Assembly (NCBI GenBank): GCA_025463465.1
Contig: JAODAO010000361.1
Span: 1-32,734 of the forward strand
Length of the DNA stretch: 32,734 nt
From: Glaciihabitans sp.
Lineage (GTDB): Bacteria > Actinomycetota > Actinomycetes > Actinomycetales > Microbacteriaceae
Direction of reading: 5' to 3'
The position numbers and the translations under genes were made by a program. Within the stretch, counting starts at the first letter, position 1. Every line of letters begins with the position of its first letter. The notes beneath the pieces are model-generated. The model worked only from the letters and a program-made list of their open reading frames with translations. It did no database searches and had not been told where the DNA came from. Shown piece after piece: positions 21,916 through 29,467 of this stretch.

Positions 21916-23400
21916 ATGGCTGATTTCACCGAGAAGGTTCCCCGCGCCACCGCAAACCGTTCAACGACCCCGGTCTCGGACGACTTCCAAAAATACATTT
22001 CCTCCGGTTGGGCGGATCGGGTCGAGTCGATCCCGGCGCCGCGGGAGCAGGCCGTGTTCGCCGCGGTGCGCCGCTCCATCCTGTCCGGCAGGTTCACCGG
22101 CAAACGTCTTATTGTGCCGGCAGGGGCTGCGAAGGTGCGCTCCAATGACACCGACTACGCGTACCGACCGCACTCCGCGTTCGCGCACCTCACCGGCTGG
22201 GGCAGTGATGCCGTCGCCGGCAGCGTGCTCGTGCTCGAGCCATCCGGAGACGACCACGTCGCGACGCTCTACTTCCGCGAGGCCGCCGGGCGCGACTCCA
22301 CCGAGTTTTACGCCAACCCCGACATCGGCGAGTTCTGGACGGGCCCGCGCCCCTCCCTCAGCCACGTCGCCGCCGACCTCGGTATCGGCACACGGGCGCT
22401 CGGCGAGCTGCAGCAGGTCATCGACGCGGCCGACGCTGACACCTTCATCGTTCGTGACGCCGACCGCGCCTGCACCGACAGCGTCGACGGCCGTCGGCTG
22501 CTGTCGGCAGACACCGACTCGCTTGACACCCACGGCGACACGGACCTCGCCCGCGAACTCTCTGAAATGCGCCTCGTCAAGGACGGCTACGAGATCGCCC
22601 AGATGCGCCGCGCCGTCGCGGCCACCCAGCAGGGTTTCAACGACGTGGTCGCCGACCTTCCCGCCATCGTCGCCCACACCCGCGGGGAACGGCTCGTCGA
22701 GGGCACCTTCAACCGCAGGGCCCGCGCCGAGGGCAACGCCGTCGGCTACGACACCATCGCCGCCAGCGGCCCACACGCCTGCATCCTGCACTGGACCCGT
22801 AACGACGGTGCCGTGCTGCCGGGCGACCTGATCCTGGTGGATGCCGGCATCGAGCTCGACAGCCTGTATACGGCGGACATCACCCGCACCATTCCGGTGA
22901 ACGGCACGTTCACCGAGGTGCAGCGTCGCGTCTACGAGGCGGTGCGGGAGGCCGCGGACGCCGCTTTCGCCATTGTGAAGCCGGGCATCCGCTTCCGCGA
23001 GATCCACGCGGAAGCCATGCGGGTTATCGCCGAGCGCACCGCCGAGTGGGGCCTGCTGCCGGTCAGCGCTGAGGAGTCCCAGGAGCCGGACAAGCAGTTC
23101 CACCGCCGCTACATGGTGCACGGCACCTCGCACCACCTCGGCCTCGACGTGCACGACTGCGCGCAGGCTCGCCGTGAGCTCTACATCGACGGTGTCCTCG
23201 AAGCGGGGATGGTCTTCACCATCGAACCGGGGCTCTACTTCCAGCCGGACGACCTGACCGTGCCGGAGGAGTACCGCGGCATCGGAGTGCGCATCGAAGA
23301 CGACATCGTGGTCACCGAATCCGGGGCAGAGAACCTGTCGATTGGCATCCCCCGCACCGCGGACGATGTTGAGGCGTGGTTAGCCAACTCGCACAGCTGA
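21916..23400 (+). CDS. pepP: Xaa-Pro aminopeptidase (aminopeptidase P, M24B)
   Basis: A 494-residue metallo-aminopeptidase that removes N-terminal residues preceding proline. The N-terminal aminopeptidase-P domain (about 30-210) includes DYAYRPHSAFAHLTGW. The C-terminal pita-bread domain has the five dimetal ligands: VDAGIELDSLYTADITRT (two Asp), HGTSHHLGLDVHD (His), FTIEPGLYF (Glu) and GIGVRIEDDIVVT (Glu). No signal peptide is visible, so it is cytosolic. The start is the ATG at 21916, with a GACAAT box five bases upstream and GGGAG 15 bases upstream. Long frames on the other strand (21961-23154) and in another plus frame (21902-22831) are shadows caused by high GC. Two hairpins follow the stop. 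Confidence 0.92.
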   Translation: MADFTEKVPRATANRSTTPVSDDFQKYISSGWADRVESIPAPREQAVFAAVRRSILSGRFTGKRLIVPAGAAKVRSNDTDYAYRPHSAFAHLTGWGSDAVAGSVLVLEPSGDDHVATLYFREAAGRDSTEFYANPDIGEFWTGPRPSLSHVAADLGIGTRALGELQQVIDAADADTFIVRDADRACTDSVDGRRLLSADTDSLDTHGDTDLARELSEMRLVKDGYEIAQMRRAVAATQQGFNDVVADLPAIVAHTRGERLVEGTFNRRARAEGNAVGYDTIAASGPHACILHWTRNDGAVLPGDLILVDAGIELDSLYTADITRTIPVNGTFTEVQRRVYEAVREAADAAFAIVKPGIRFREIHAEAMRVIAERTAEWGLLPVSAEESQEPDKQFHRRYMVHGTSHHLGLDVHDCAQARRELYIDGVLEAGMVFTIEPGLYFQPDDLTVPEEYRGIGVRIEDDIVVTESGAENLSIGIPRTADDVEAWLANSHS

Positions 23401-23406
23401 GAAGCG

Positions 23407-23472
23407 ACGTCCACCCCCAGTGGACGTTGGAACGGACGTGACCCGCTCGGCACCGGAAGGTGCCGGGCGGGT
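23407..23472. terminator. Two hairpins between convergent pepP and general stress gene
   Basis: ACGTCCAC with GTGGACGT (23407-23427, five-base loop) and an ACCCGC-TCGGCACC stem with GGTGCCG-GGCGGGT (23441-23472, GGAA loop) sit between the stops. The second overlaps the stop codon of the minus-strand gene. Neither has a clear U tract. Confidence 0.6.
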
Positions 23473-23969
23473 TAGTTCCTTTCTGGCTCGGGACGGCTGA
23501 GTACTTCCTGGGCTTTGGCGACCAGCTCGGAAGCGATGATGATCTGGTAGTTCGACGCGAGCACCTGGTGGGTGGAGGTGAAGTCGCGACGACGCCGGTT
23601 GATCGAGTAGGAGGCGATGGCGAACAGCATTCCAAACGCCGCACCAATGAGGGCGGCACCGCCGACGAAGCCGAAGTTGGGGTTGGTGGAGAAGATGAAA
23701 AAGAGGAGGCCAACAAACAAACCCAGCCAGGCGCCGCTGGCAGCTCCCGCGGCCGCGGCCCGCCCGTAGGTGAGCTTTCCGGTGACCCGTTCCACGGTTT
23801 TGAGGTCGTTTCCGACGATGGAAAGCTGCTTGACATCGAAGTCTGCCTTCGAGAGCCGGTCAACAACCTTCTGGGCCTCCAGGTAGGTGTCGTAGGTGCC
23901 GAGGGCGTCACCGCGCGGGATCGTGGGTTGCGCAATCGTGCGTCGGGAGAAGGGCGTCTGGTTGCTCAC
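23472..23969 (-). CDS. General stress protein with glycine-rich membrane hairpin (YflT/GSP17M-like)
   Basis: A 165-residue protein. The N-terminal part reads LGTYDTYLEAQKVVDRLSKADFDVKQLSIVG, the heat-induced/general-stress family pattern. Two glycine/alanine-rich hydrophobic segments follow at about 70-92 and 98-120 (GLFVGLLFFIF and GGAALIGAAFGMLFAIASY), like a glycine-zipper membrane hairpin. The C-terminal part reads HQVLASNYQIIIASELVAKAQEVL. The family is linked to stress regulons in Gram-positive bacteria, but its biochemical role is unknown. The start is the GTG at 23967-23969, and no good ribosome site is visible. It is divergent, 36 bases away, from the MgtE-N/CBS gene. Confidence 0.75.
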   Translation of the reverse strand: MSNQTPFSRRTIAQPTIPRGDALGTYDTYLEAQKVVDRLSKADFDVKQLSIVGNDLKTVERVTGKLTYGRAAAAGAASGAWLGLFVGLLFFIFSTNPNFGFVGGAALIGAAFGMLFAIASYSINRRRRDFTSTHQVLASNYQIIIASELVAKAQEVLSRPEPERN

Positions 23970-23992
23970 ATGTTCATTGTCCCACGCGCGAC

Positions 23993-23998
23993 TACGCT
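23993..23998 (+). promoter_or_regulatory. -10 hexamer TACGCT, leaderless MgtE-N/CBS gene
   Basis: TACGCT ends seven bases before the GTG at 24006 and fixes this start over the much longer open frame upstream. Confidence 0.42.
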
Positions 23999-24005
23999 GG
24001 TACTT

Positions 24006-25322
24006 GTGAGCGCCTCAAGAGTATTTGTCGCCCGTTTGGCCGGGTGCTCCGTTTTCGACCCCGCCGGCGACCGGGTCGGTAAGGTCCGCGACGTTGTCGT
24101 TGTGTACCGCAACACGGATTCCCCCAATGTTGTTGGGCTGATCGTCGAAGTTCCCGGTAAGCGGCGGGTGTTCCTCGGCATCGGCCGGGTCACCAGCATC
24201 GGCTCCGGCCAGATCATTACCACCGGCATCATCAACATGCGCCGCTTCGAGCAGCGCGGTGGTGAGGTGCGGGTAATCTCCGAGATGCTCGGGCGCAAGG
24301 TCACCCTGCGCGACCGGGCTGGCGAGGCGACGATCGAGGATGTCGCGATCGAGGAGGCCGACCTCGGCGAGTGGAAAGTCAGCCAGCTGTTCTGCCGCCA
24401 GCCGAAAACCACCCCGTCGCCATTTGGCAAGGGCCCAACCGTTTTTGTGAACTGGGCCGACGTTGTGGAGAAGTCCACGGTCGGGGAGTCCCAGTCGGCG
24501 ACCCAGCTGGTCGCCAGCTACTCCGACCTGCTTCCCGCCGACCTCGCCAGCGCCATGCTCGACCTGCCGGAGCAGCGCATGCTCGAGGTCGCGGACGAGC
24601 TCTCCGACGGCCGGTTGGCCGACGTCCTCGAGGAAATGCCCGAGACCGACCAGGTCGACATCATGAACCAGCTGGACGACGCCCGCGCCGCCGACGTGCT
24701 CGACCAGATGCAGCCGGACGACGCGGCCGACCTGATCGCCCAGCTCAGCGAGGAGCGCGGTGAGGCCCTGCTCGGGCTGATGGAGCCGGAGGAGGCGGAG
24801 GACGTGCGCTTCCTCCTCTCCTACGCCCCCGAGACCGCCGGTGGCCTGATGACGACGGAACCGATCATCGTCTCGGCGGACACCACCGTCGCCGAGGGGC
24901 TCGCACTCATCCGCCGGCACGAGCTCGCCCCCGCCCTTGGCGCGGCGATCTGCGTGACCCTTCCCCCCTACGAGCCGCCAACCGGCCGGTTCCTCGGCAT
25001 GGTTCACTTCCAGCGGATGCTGCGTTACCCGCCGAACGAACGCCTCGGCACCCTGCTCGACCAGTCCCTCGAACCGGTGATGGCTGACGCCCCCGCCGCC
25101 GAGGTCGCCAGGATCCTGGCCAGTTACAACCTCGTTTCCGTTCCCGTTGTTGACGAGAACCGCCGGCTGGTCGGGGTGGTGACCATTGACGACGTCCTTG
25201 ACTATCTCCTGCCCAACGACTGGCGAAGTAGCGACCACACCCCCTCGAAACCCTCACAACCCAGTACATCCACCAGCACGATCCCCGTAAAAACAAGGAG
25301 GCTAGGCAATGGCACGCGGTAA
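24006..25322 (+). CDS. PRC-barrel / MgtE-N / CBS-pair protein without transporter domain
   Basis: A 438-residue soluble protein. The N-terminus is PRC-barrel-like (about 5-160), with VFDPAGDRVGKVRDVVV, PNVVGLIVEV and a second half LGRKVTLRDRAGEATIEDVAI. The MgtE N-terminal alpha-solenoid (about 185-285) is rich in acidic repeats (LADVLEEMPETDQVDIMNQL, ARAADVLDQMQPDDAADLI). A CBS pair follows (about 290-415: MTTEPIIVSADTTVAEGLAL and SVPVVDENRRLVGVVTIDDV). In true MgtE magnesium channels these cytosolic domains gate a membrane pore. Here the protein ends without any membrane helix, so it may sense Mg2+ or nucleotides for another partner. The GTG start fits TACGCT upstream. The next gene overlaps it by 14 bases. 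It resembles Rv1232c (recalled). Confidence 0.83.
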   Translation: MSASRVFVARLAGCSVFDPAGDRVGKVRDVVVVYRNTDSPNVVGLIVEVPGKRRVFLGIGRVTSIGSGQIITTGIINMRRFEQRGGEVRVISEMLGRKVTLRDRAGEATIEDVAIEEADLGEWKVSQLFCRQPKTTPSPFGKGPTVFVNWADVVEKSTVGESQSATQLVASYSDLLPADLASAMLDLPEQRMLEVADELSDGRLADVLEEMPETDQVDIMNQLDDARAADVLDQMQPDDAADLIAQLSEERGEALLGLMEPEEAEDVRFLLSYAPETAGGLMTTEPIIVSADTTVAEGLALIRRHELAPALGAAICVTLPPYEPPTGRFLGMVHFQRMLRYPPNERLGTLLDQSLEPVMADAPAAEVARILASYNLVSVPVVDENRRLVGVVTIDDVLDYLLPNDWRSSDHTPSKPSQPSTSTSTIPVKTRRLGNGTR

Positions 25323-25815
25323 CCGCTCCGAAACCCGCCTCGACTCCCCCAAGGGACTCCGCACCAAAATCGTTCCCCGTTTCAGTGACCGTGACCGCTT
25401 CGGCCGTTTCACGGAATGGGTTGCCCGCGCCATGGGCACCCCCGGGTTCCTGCTCATCCTCACCGTCTTCGCGGTGGCCTGGATGGTTTTCAACACCGTG
25501 GCGCCGCCCGCCTGGCGATTCGACAGTGCCGCGATCGGCTTCACCGCGCTCACCCTGATCCTGTCGCTGCAGGCCTCATACGCCGCGCCGCTGATCCTGC
25601 TTGCGCAGAACCGCCAGGACGACCGCGACCGGGTGCAGATCGAGCAGGACCGCCAGCGCGCCGAGCGCAACCTGAACGACACCGAGTACCTCGCCCGCGA
25701 GGTGGTTTCGCTGCGCCTGGCGATGCGCGACCTCGCCAGCAAGGACTTCATTCGCGCCGAACTTCGTTCCCTCCTCGAGGATCTCGATAAGGACCGCCGG
25801 GACGGCGCCGAGTGA
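25309..25815 (+). CDS. DUF1003 membrane protein
   Basis: A 168-residue protein with two membrane helices, about 46-65 (GFLLILTVFAVAWMVFNTV) and 73-93 (AIGFTALTLILSLQASYAAP). The family signature LILLAQNRQDDRDR follows at once, then a charged, probably coiled-coil C-terminus (about 100-168) that would lie in the cytoplasm. Function is unknown for the family. The ATG at 25309 has a strong GGAGG eight bases upstream, inside the end of the preceding gene, so the two are translationally linked. Its TGA overlaps the GTG of mrp. The order MgtE-N/CBS - DUF1003 - mrp suggests a single transcript and possibly a shared role. Confidence 0.87.
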   Translation: MARGNRSETRLDSPKGLRTKIVPRFSDRDRFGRFTEWVARAMGTPGFLLILTVFAVAWMVFNTVAPPAWRFDSAAIGFTALTLILSLQASYAAPLILLAQNRQDDRDRVQIEQDRQRAERNLNDTEYLAREVVSLRLAMRDLASKDFIRAELRSLLEDLDKDRRDGAE

Positions 25816-27017
25816 GCGTTCCCGCCGCGGCGGACAGCGTTGAGGCAGGTAGCGCTGGGGTAGGCAGTAGTGGGATGGCACGTGCCGGGGCAGCGGATGT
25901 CGAGGCGCGGGTCCGCTCCGCCCTGTCCCGCGTTATCGATCCTGAGATTCGCAAGCCCATCACCGAGCTCGACATGATCTCGTCGGTGTCCGTCGCTGGA
26001 GGCGCCGCGACGGTCGGCCTTAAACTGACCATCATCGGCTGCCCCGCCGCCGACACCATCGAGCGTGACGTGCGCGAAGCCACCGCCTCCGTCGCCGGCA
26101 TCACCGACGTCGCGGTTGATGTCAGCATCATGACGCGCGACGAACGCGAGGCCCTCACCTCCAAACTACGCGGGGGCCGCGCGAAGACGCTTCAGTTCGG
26201 GCCGGAATCCCTCACCCGCATCATCGCCATCACCAGCGGCAAGGGCGGGGTGGGCAAGTCGACACTGACCGCCAACCTCGGGGTTGCCATGGCGGGCCGA
26301 GGCCTGCGGGTCGGAATCGTCGACGCCGACGTGTTCGGTTTTTCCATTCCCGGCCTGCTCGGTATCGCCGGCAGCAAACCGACCCAGGTCAACGACATGG
26401 TGCTTCCGCCCATCGCACACGGGGTGAAGGTCATTTCCATCGGTATGTTCGTCGACACCTCAAGCGGGGCCGGAACCGCGGTCGCGTGGCGGGGGCCGAT
26501 GCTGCACCGCACCATCTCACAGTTCCTCACCGACGTGTACTTCGGCGACCTCGACATCCTCCTGCTGGATCTTCCTCCCGGAACCGGCGACATCGCCATC
26601 TCCATCGGCCAGCTGTTGCCCCAGGCCGAGGTGGTTGTGGTGACCACGCCGCAACCGGCCGCGGCCGACGTCGCCGAGCGCAGTGGCCTCGTCGCCCGCC
26701 AGACGGGCCAGAAGGTCATCGGCGTGATCGAGAACATGGCCGGACTGCTGCAGGCAGACGGCACCGTCCTCGAGCTCTTTGGCAGCGGCGGCGGCGCTGA
26801 GACCGCTTCCCGCCTGACCACGGCGGACGAACCCGTTGCCGTGCTTGGCTCCATCCCTCTGAGCGTCGCGCTGCGCGAGGGTGGCGACTCCGGCGCCCCG
26901 ATCGTCCTCTCCTCCCCCACCGACGCCGCGGCCGTCGCCATCGACGCGATCGCCGCGCAACTCGTGGTGCGCGGCCGTGGCCTGGCCGGGCGCAAGCTGG
27001 GCTTCAGCGTCAACTGA
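25812..27017 (+). CDS. mrp: Mrp/NBP35-type P-loop ATPase (Fe-S carrier family, ApbC-like)
   Basis: A 401-residue protein. The N-terminal MIP18/DUF59 domain (about 28-110) has VIDPEIRKPITELDMI and IIGCPAADTIERDV. The ATPase domain has Walker A TSGKGGVGKST (141-151), VGIVDADVFGFSIPGLLG and the switch-like LLDLPPGTGDIAISI. Members bind and pass on iron-sulfur clusters. The CxxC usually seen near the C-terminus of Mrp proteins is absent: the region reads VIENMAGLLQADGTVLELFG. As I recall, this is shared by actinobacterial members such as Rv1229c, so any cluster must be bound differently. The GTG start overlaps the DUF1003 stop by four bases. An ATG at 25875 would remove a low-complexity N-terminus. 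Confidence 0.88.
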   Translation: MSVPAAADSVEAGSAGVGSSGMARAGAADVEARVRSALSRVIDPEIRKPITELDMISSVSVAGGAATVGLKLTIIGCPAADTIERDVREATASVAGITDVAVDVSIMTRDEREALTSKLRGGRAKTLQFGPESLTRIIAITSGKGGVGKSTLTANLGVAMAGRGLRVGIVDADVFGFSIPGLLGIAGSKPTQVNDMVLPPIAHGVKVISIGMFVDTSSGAGTAVAWRGPMLHRTISQFLTDVYFGDLDILLLDLPPGTGDIAISIGQLLPQAEVVVVTTPQPAAADVAERSGLVARQTGQKVIGVIENMAGLLQADGTVLELFGSGGGAETASRLTTADEPVAVLGSIPLSVALREGGDSGAPIVLSSPTDAAAVAIDAIAAQLVVRGRGLAGRKLGFSVN

Positions 27018-27059
27018 CCCACGACCGACTACGGTCCTGTCGGCGGCGATTGCCCACAA

Positions 27060-27109
27060 AAACGGCCCCTGCGGCTGCGAGGTTGTACCTGCAGCGGCCG
27101 GGGCCGTGA
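27060..27109 (-). terminator. Terminator of the 36-residue membrane protein gene
   Basis: On the minus strand ACGGCCCC (27109-27102) pairs with GGGGCCGT (27071-27064), with a GCTGC-containing inner stem, and TTTT follows. The U tract shows it serves the minus-strand small gene rather than mrp. Confidence 0.8.
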
Positions 27110-27152
27110 TCAGTGCTGGGGTTTCGCGTCCGGGAAGGGCGCTTCCGTGCGC

Positions 27153-27263
27153 TTAGGCGCGACGGGTGGGAATGCGGTGGTACCCATCCTTCGCGACGGT
27201 GATGATCGTGCCGATGGAGGTGGCGACGACGACGACGGCGAGGATGGTCAGTTCGATGTTCAT
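27153..27263 (-). CDS. 36-residue single-helix membrane microprotein
   Basis: A short reading frame found by eye: MNIELTILAVVVVATSIG continues to ...TVAKDGYHRIPTRRA. Residues 5-23 form one hydrophobic helix, followed by a basic tail (K, H, R, RR), which suggests a cytoplasmic C-terminus. Translation signals are excellent: AAGGAG lies eight bases before the ATG at 27261-27263. The gene has its own U-tract terminator, so it is very likely real. It is divergent to the LysR regulator, whose promoter region it shares, and is therefore a likely regulatory target. I do not recognise a named family; the tail pattern DGYHRIPTR may be conserved in relatives. Function is unknown; a partner or modulator of a membrane complex is possible. 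Confidence 0.75.
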   Translation of the reverse strand: MNIELTILAVVVVATSIGTIITVAKDGYHRIPTRRA

Positions 27264-27315
27264 GGGGTTGCTCCTTGTAAGTATGAGACTATTTCACCCC
27301 CGACTTCCTGTTAGC

Positions 27316-27342
27316 ACAATCGAATGTTTCTTGGGTGATTGT
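27316..27342. promoter_or_regulatory. Candidate LysR operator (ACAATC-15-GATTGT)
   Basis: The inverted repeat arms ACAATC and GATTGT flank 15 bases in the 92-base region between the divergent microprotein and LysR genes, immediately before the LysR -10 box. Position and symmetry suit LysR autoregulation. This is inference only. Confidence 0.4.
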
Positions 27343-27343
27343 G

Positions 27344-27349
27344 TAGCCT
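27344..27349 (+). promoter_or_regulatory. -10 hexamer TAGCCT, leaderless LysR gene
   Basis: TAGCCT ends six bases before the ATG at 27356. It overlaps a small perfect palindrome-like element, GTAGC-CTA-GCTAC (27343-27355). Confidence 0.42.
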
Positions 27350-27355
27350 AGCTAC

Positions 27356-28273
27356 ATGGACGTTCGACGCTTGGAACTGCTCCGCGAGCTCGCGGAACGC
27401 GGCAGCATCACCGCCGTGGCACGTGCCACGTCGCGCACACCTTCGGCCGTGTCCCAGCAGCTGAAAGTGCTCGAACGCGAGGCCGGAATCCCCCTCACCG
27501 AACGCAGCGGCCGTGGCATCATCCTCACCGGCGCCGGTGTTGCGCTTGCGCAGACGGCGACCGATGTCGCGGTGGCACTCGAGCGGGCGGAAGCCCTCTG
27601 GGAGGACTTCAAACAGGCCCCGCGCGGCTCCGTCACCCTCACCACGTTTCCCACGGGCGGGCAGATGCTGCTGCCCGGGCTGCTCACCGCCGTTGCCGCA
27701 GTCCCCGGCCTTGTGCTGCACTGCACAGATCAGGACCCGTTGCTGCCCGATTTTGCCGACCTCACCCCCGACTTCGACATCGTCCTCGCTGACGCTCCCG
27801 GGGTGCTGCCGTCGTGGCGCGACCGCGGCCTGACGGTTGTCCCGCTGATGCGGGAGCCCCTCGACGTCGCCCTGCCGGAGGGCCACCGGCTCAGTGCTCG
27901 CACCACATTGTCGCCAGGTGACCTGGTCAACGAGAGCTGGATCGGAGTGCAGCTCGGCTTTCCCTACGACCGCATCCTGCGCCAGATCGAGTCGGTGAAC
28001 GGCTCCCCCGCCAACGTCACGCAGCGTTTCCTCGACAACGGCATCGTCGAGTCGGTTGTCGCAGCAGGCCACGGCATCGCGATCCTGCCAAGGTTCACCA
28101 CCCGCGATCACGAGAACGGACTGGTCACCCGCCCCCTCACCGGGGTGCGCGCTTTCCGCCAGATTTCGGCGCTGATGCGACCGGACCGGGCGGAGCGTCC
28201 ATCGGTGCGTCGGGTGATCACGGCCCTGCGCGCCGAAGCATCACGATTGCAGGAGCTCTACGAGTCGCTCTGA
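27356..28273 (+). CDS. LysR-family transcriptional regulator
   Basis: A 305-residue regulator. The N-terminal winged helix-turn-helix (about 1-60) is typical: MDVRRLELLRELAERGSITA, ATSRTPSAVSQQLKVLEREA and GIPLTERSGRGIILTGAG. A linker helix and the periplasmic-binding-like effector domain (about 90-300) follow, with PRGSVTLTTFPTGGQMLLP and VPLMREPLDVALPEGHRLS. The inducer cannot be told. The start is the ATG at 27356, with a -10 box six bases upstream. It is divergent to the 36-residue membrane protein gene, and LysR proteins often control the divergent neighbour and themselves. It is convergent with tatB. Confidence 0.88.
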   Translation: MDVRRLELLRELAERGSITAVARATSRTPSAVSQQLKVLEREAGIPLTERSGRGIILTGAGVALAQTATDVAVALERAEALWEDFKQAPRGSVTLTTFPTGGQMLLPGLLTAVAAVPGLVLHCTDQDPLLPDFADLTPDFDIVLADAPGVLPSWRDRGLTVVPLMREPLDVALPEGHRLSARTTLSPGDLVNESWIGVQLGFPYDRILRQIESVNGSPANVTQRFLDNGIVESVVAAGHGIAILPRFTTRDHENGLVTRPLTGVRAFRQISALMRPDRAERPSVRRVITALRAEASRLQELYESL

Positions 28274-28390
28274 GACCCGCTAGCCGCCGGAACCAGCGTG
28301 CGCCTGCCGATCGACGGCGCGGCCGCTGGTGCCTCACTAGGCGGCTGGTGCATACGGCTCCGGCCGCGGGCTCTGGGACCGCTGGTCGCC

Positions 28391-28768
28391 TCAGGTGGAT
28401 TCGTTGTCGAACGGCGCTGGTTTACCCTCGCGCTCGAACCGTTGCCGCTGCGCATAAGCGCCCTCGGTCACCGGTTTGACCACGGGCACCGCCGCAGCCG
28501 ACGCACCGAGCGGGTCGTCGTCCAACAGGGCTTCACGAATGATGCGGCGCGGGTCATACTGGCGCGGGTCGAGCTTTTTCCAGTCAACCTCATCGAAGTC
28601 TGGACCCATTTCCTCGCGCATACGATCCTTGGCCCCATTGGCCAGTTCGCGCAGGGAACGCACCAACCGGGCAAGCTGGCTGGCGTAGTAAGGCAGGCGA
28701 TCGGGGCCCAGCACAAAGACGGCGATGATCCCGATGATCGCCAGCTTGTCGAAAGTCAACCCAAACAC
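28391..28768 (-). CDS. tatB: Twin-arginine translocase subunit TatB
   Basis: A 125-residue protein with an N-terminal membrane helix, MFGLTFDKLAIIGIIAVFVL, ending at the characteristic GPDRLP hinge. An amphipathic helix (YYASQLARLVRSLRELANGAKDRMREEMG) and a charged tail containing FDEVDWKKLDPRQYDPRRII follow, the usual actinobacterial TatB pattern. With TatC it receives folded Tat substrates at the membrane. The start is the GTG at 28766-28768 with TATTCT six bases upstream, so it is probably leaderless. In M. tuberculosis tatB lies beside sigE-rseA-htrA; here those genes are absent and tatB is divergent to the O-methyltransferase. Confidence 0.9.
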   Translation of the reverse strand: MFGLTFDKLAIIGIIAVFVLGPDRLPYYASQLARLVRSLRELANGAKDRMREEMGPDFDEVDWKKLDPRQYDPRRIIREALLDDDPLGASAAAVPVVKPVTEGAYAQRQRFEREGKPAPFDNEST

Positions 28769-28774
28769 CCGCTC

Positions 28775-28780
28775 AGAATA
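28775..28780 (-). promoter_or_regulatory. -10 hexamer TATTCT, leaderless tatB
   Basis: TATTCT on the minus strand ends six bases before the GTG start of tatB. Confidence 0.48.
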
Positions 28781-28834
28781 ACCCGTTCTAGATGAATCCT
28801 CGCCCTAGGCTGAGGGGTCAAGAGGAGTAAATAG

Positions 28835-29467
28835 GTGTCGGACAAAGATTTAAGCTGGAAATTCGCGGAAGATTTTGTAGTCGAGAGTGCGGTAATCCAG
28901 CAGGCCCGGCAACATTCCCTCGAGCAGGGGGTCGAGCCGATTTCCCCGGCGATGGGCGCCCAGATCGCCGTTCTCGCCGCCGCGTCGCGCGCGAAAACGA
29001 TGATCGAGATCGGGACCGGCCTGGGTGTGAGTGGACTGTGGTTGATGTCAGGGGCCCCCGAGGCGATCCTGACCTCCATTGACATTGAGCTGGATTACCA
29101 GCAGTCCGCGCGCAAGGCCTTCACCGAGGCGGGCATCCCGATCAACCGCACCCGCCTGATCACGGGGCGTGCCCGCGACGTGCTGCCGCGGATGAACGAG
29201 TCCAGCTACGACATCGTGCTGGTTGACGCCGACCCGCACTCGGTCATCGAGTACGTCGAGCACGGCCTCCGCCTCGCGAGGGCCGGCGGCACGGTGCTCG
29301 TTGCCCACGCCCTGTGGCGGGGCCGGGTTGCCGACCCGGTGCAGCGCGACGACACCGTCAGCGACTACCGGTCACTCCTGCGCGAGATCGGCGAGTCCTC
29401 AGCCGTGCACAGTGCGTTGTCCCCCGTCGGCGACGGTCTCCTGCAGCTGACCAAAGTCGGCGACTGA
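28835..29467 (+). CDS. SAM-dependent O-methyltransferase (family 3)
   Basis: A 210-residue class I methyltransferase of the catechol/caffeoyl-CoA O-methyltransferase group (Rv1220c-like, recalled). SAM motif I is MIEIGTGLGVSGLWL (about 56-70), the acidic residue after beta-2 is in SIDIELDYQ, and the metal-site region is YDIVLVDADPHSVIEYVEHG (about 125-145). Later parts read GGTVLVAHALWRGRVADP and end DGLLQLTKVGD. The substrate is unknown. The GTG at 28835 has AGAGGAG seven bases upstream, the clearest Shine-Dalgarno sequence in this half of the window, in contrast to its leaderless neighbours. Confidence 0.88.
   Translation: MSDKDLSWKFAEDFVVESAVIQQARQHSLEQGVEPISPAMGAQIAVLAAASRAKTMIEIGTGLGVSGLWLMSGAPEAILTSIDIELDYQQSARKAFTEAGIPINRTRLITGRARDVLPRMNESSYDIVLVDADPHSVIEYVEHGLRLARAGGTVLVAHALWRGRVADPVQRDDTVSDYRSLLREIGESSAVHSALSPVGDGLLQLTKVGD

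Noticed and set aside
21961-23154. 397-codon open frame on the minus strand opposite pepP
   Set aside because: It is composed of Val/Gly/Ala/Asp-rich shadow sequence with no domain, while the plus strand encodes a complete aminopeptidase P.
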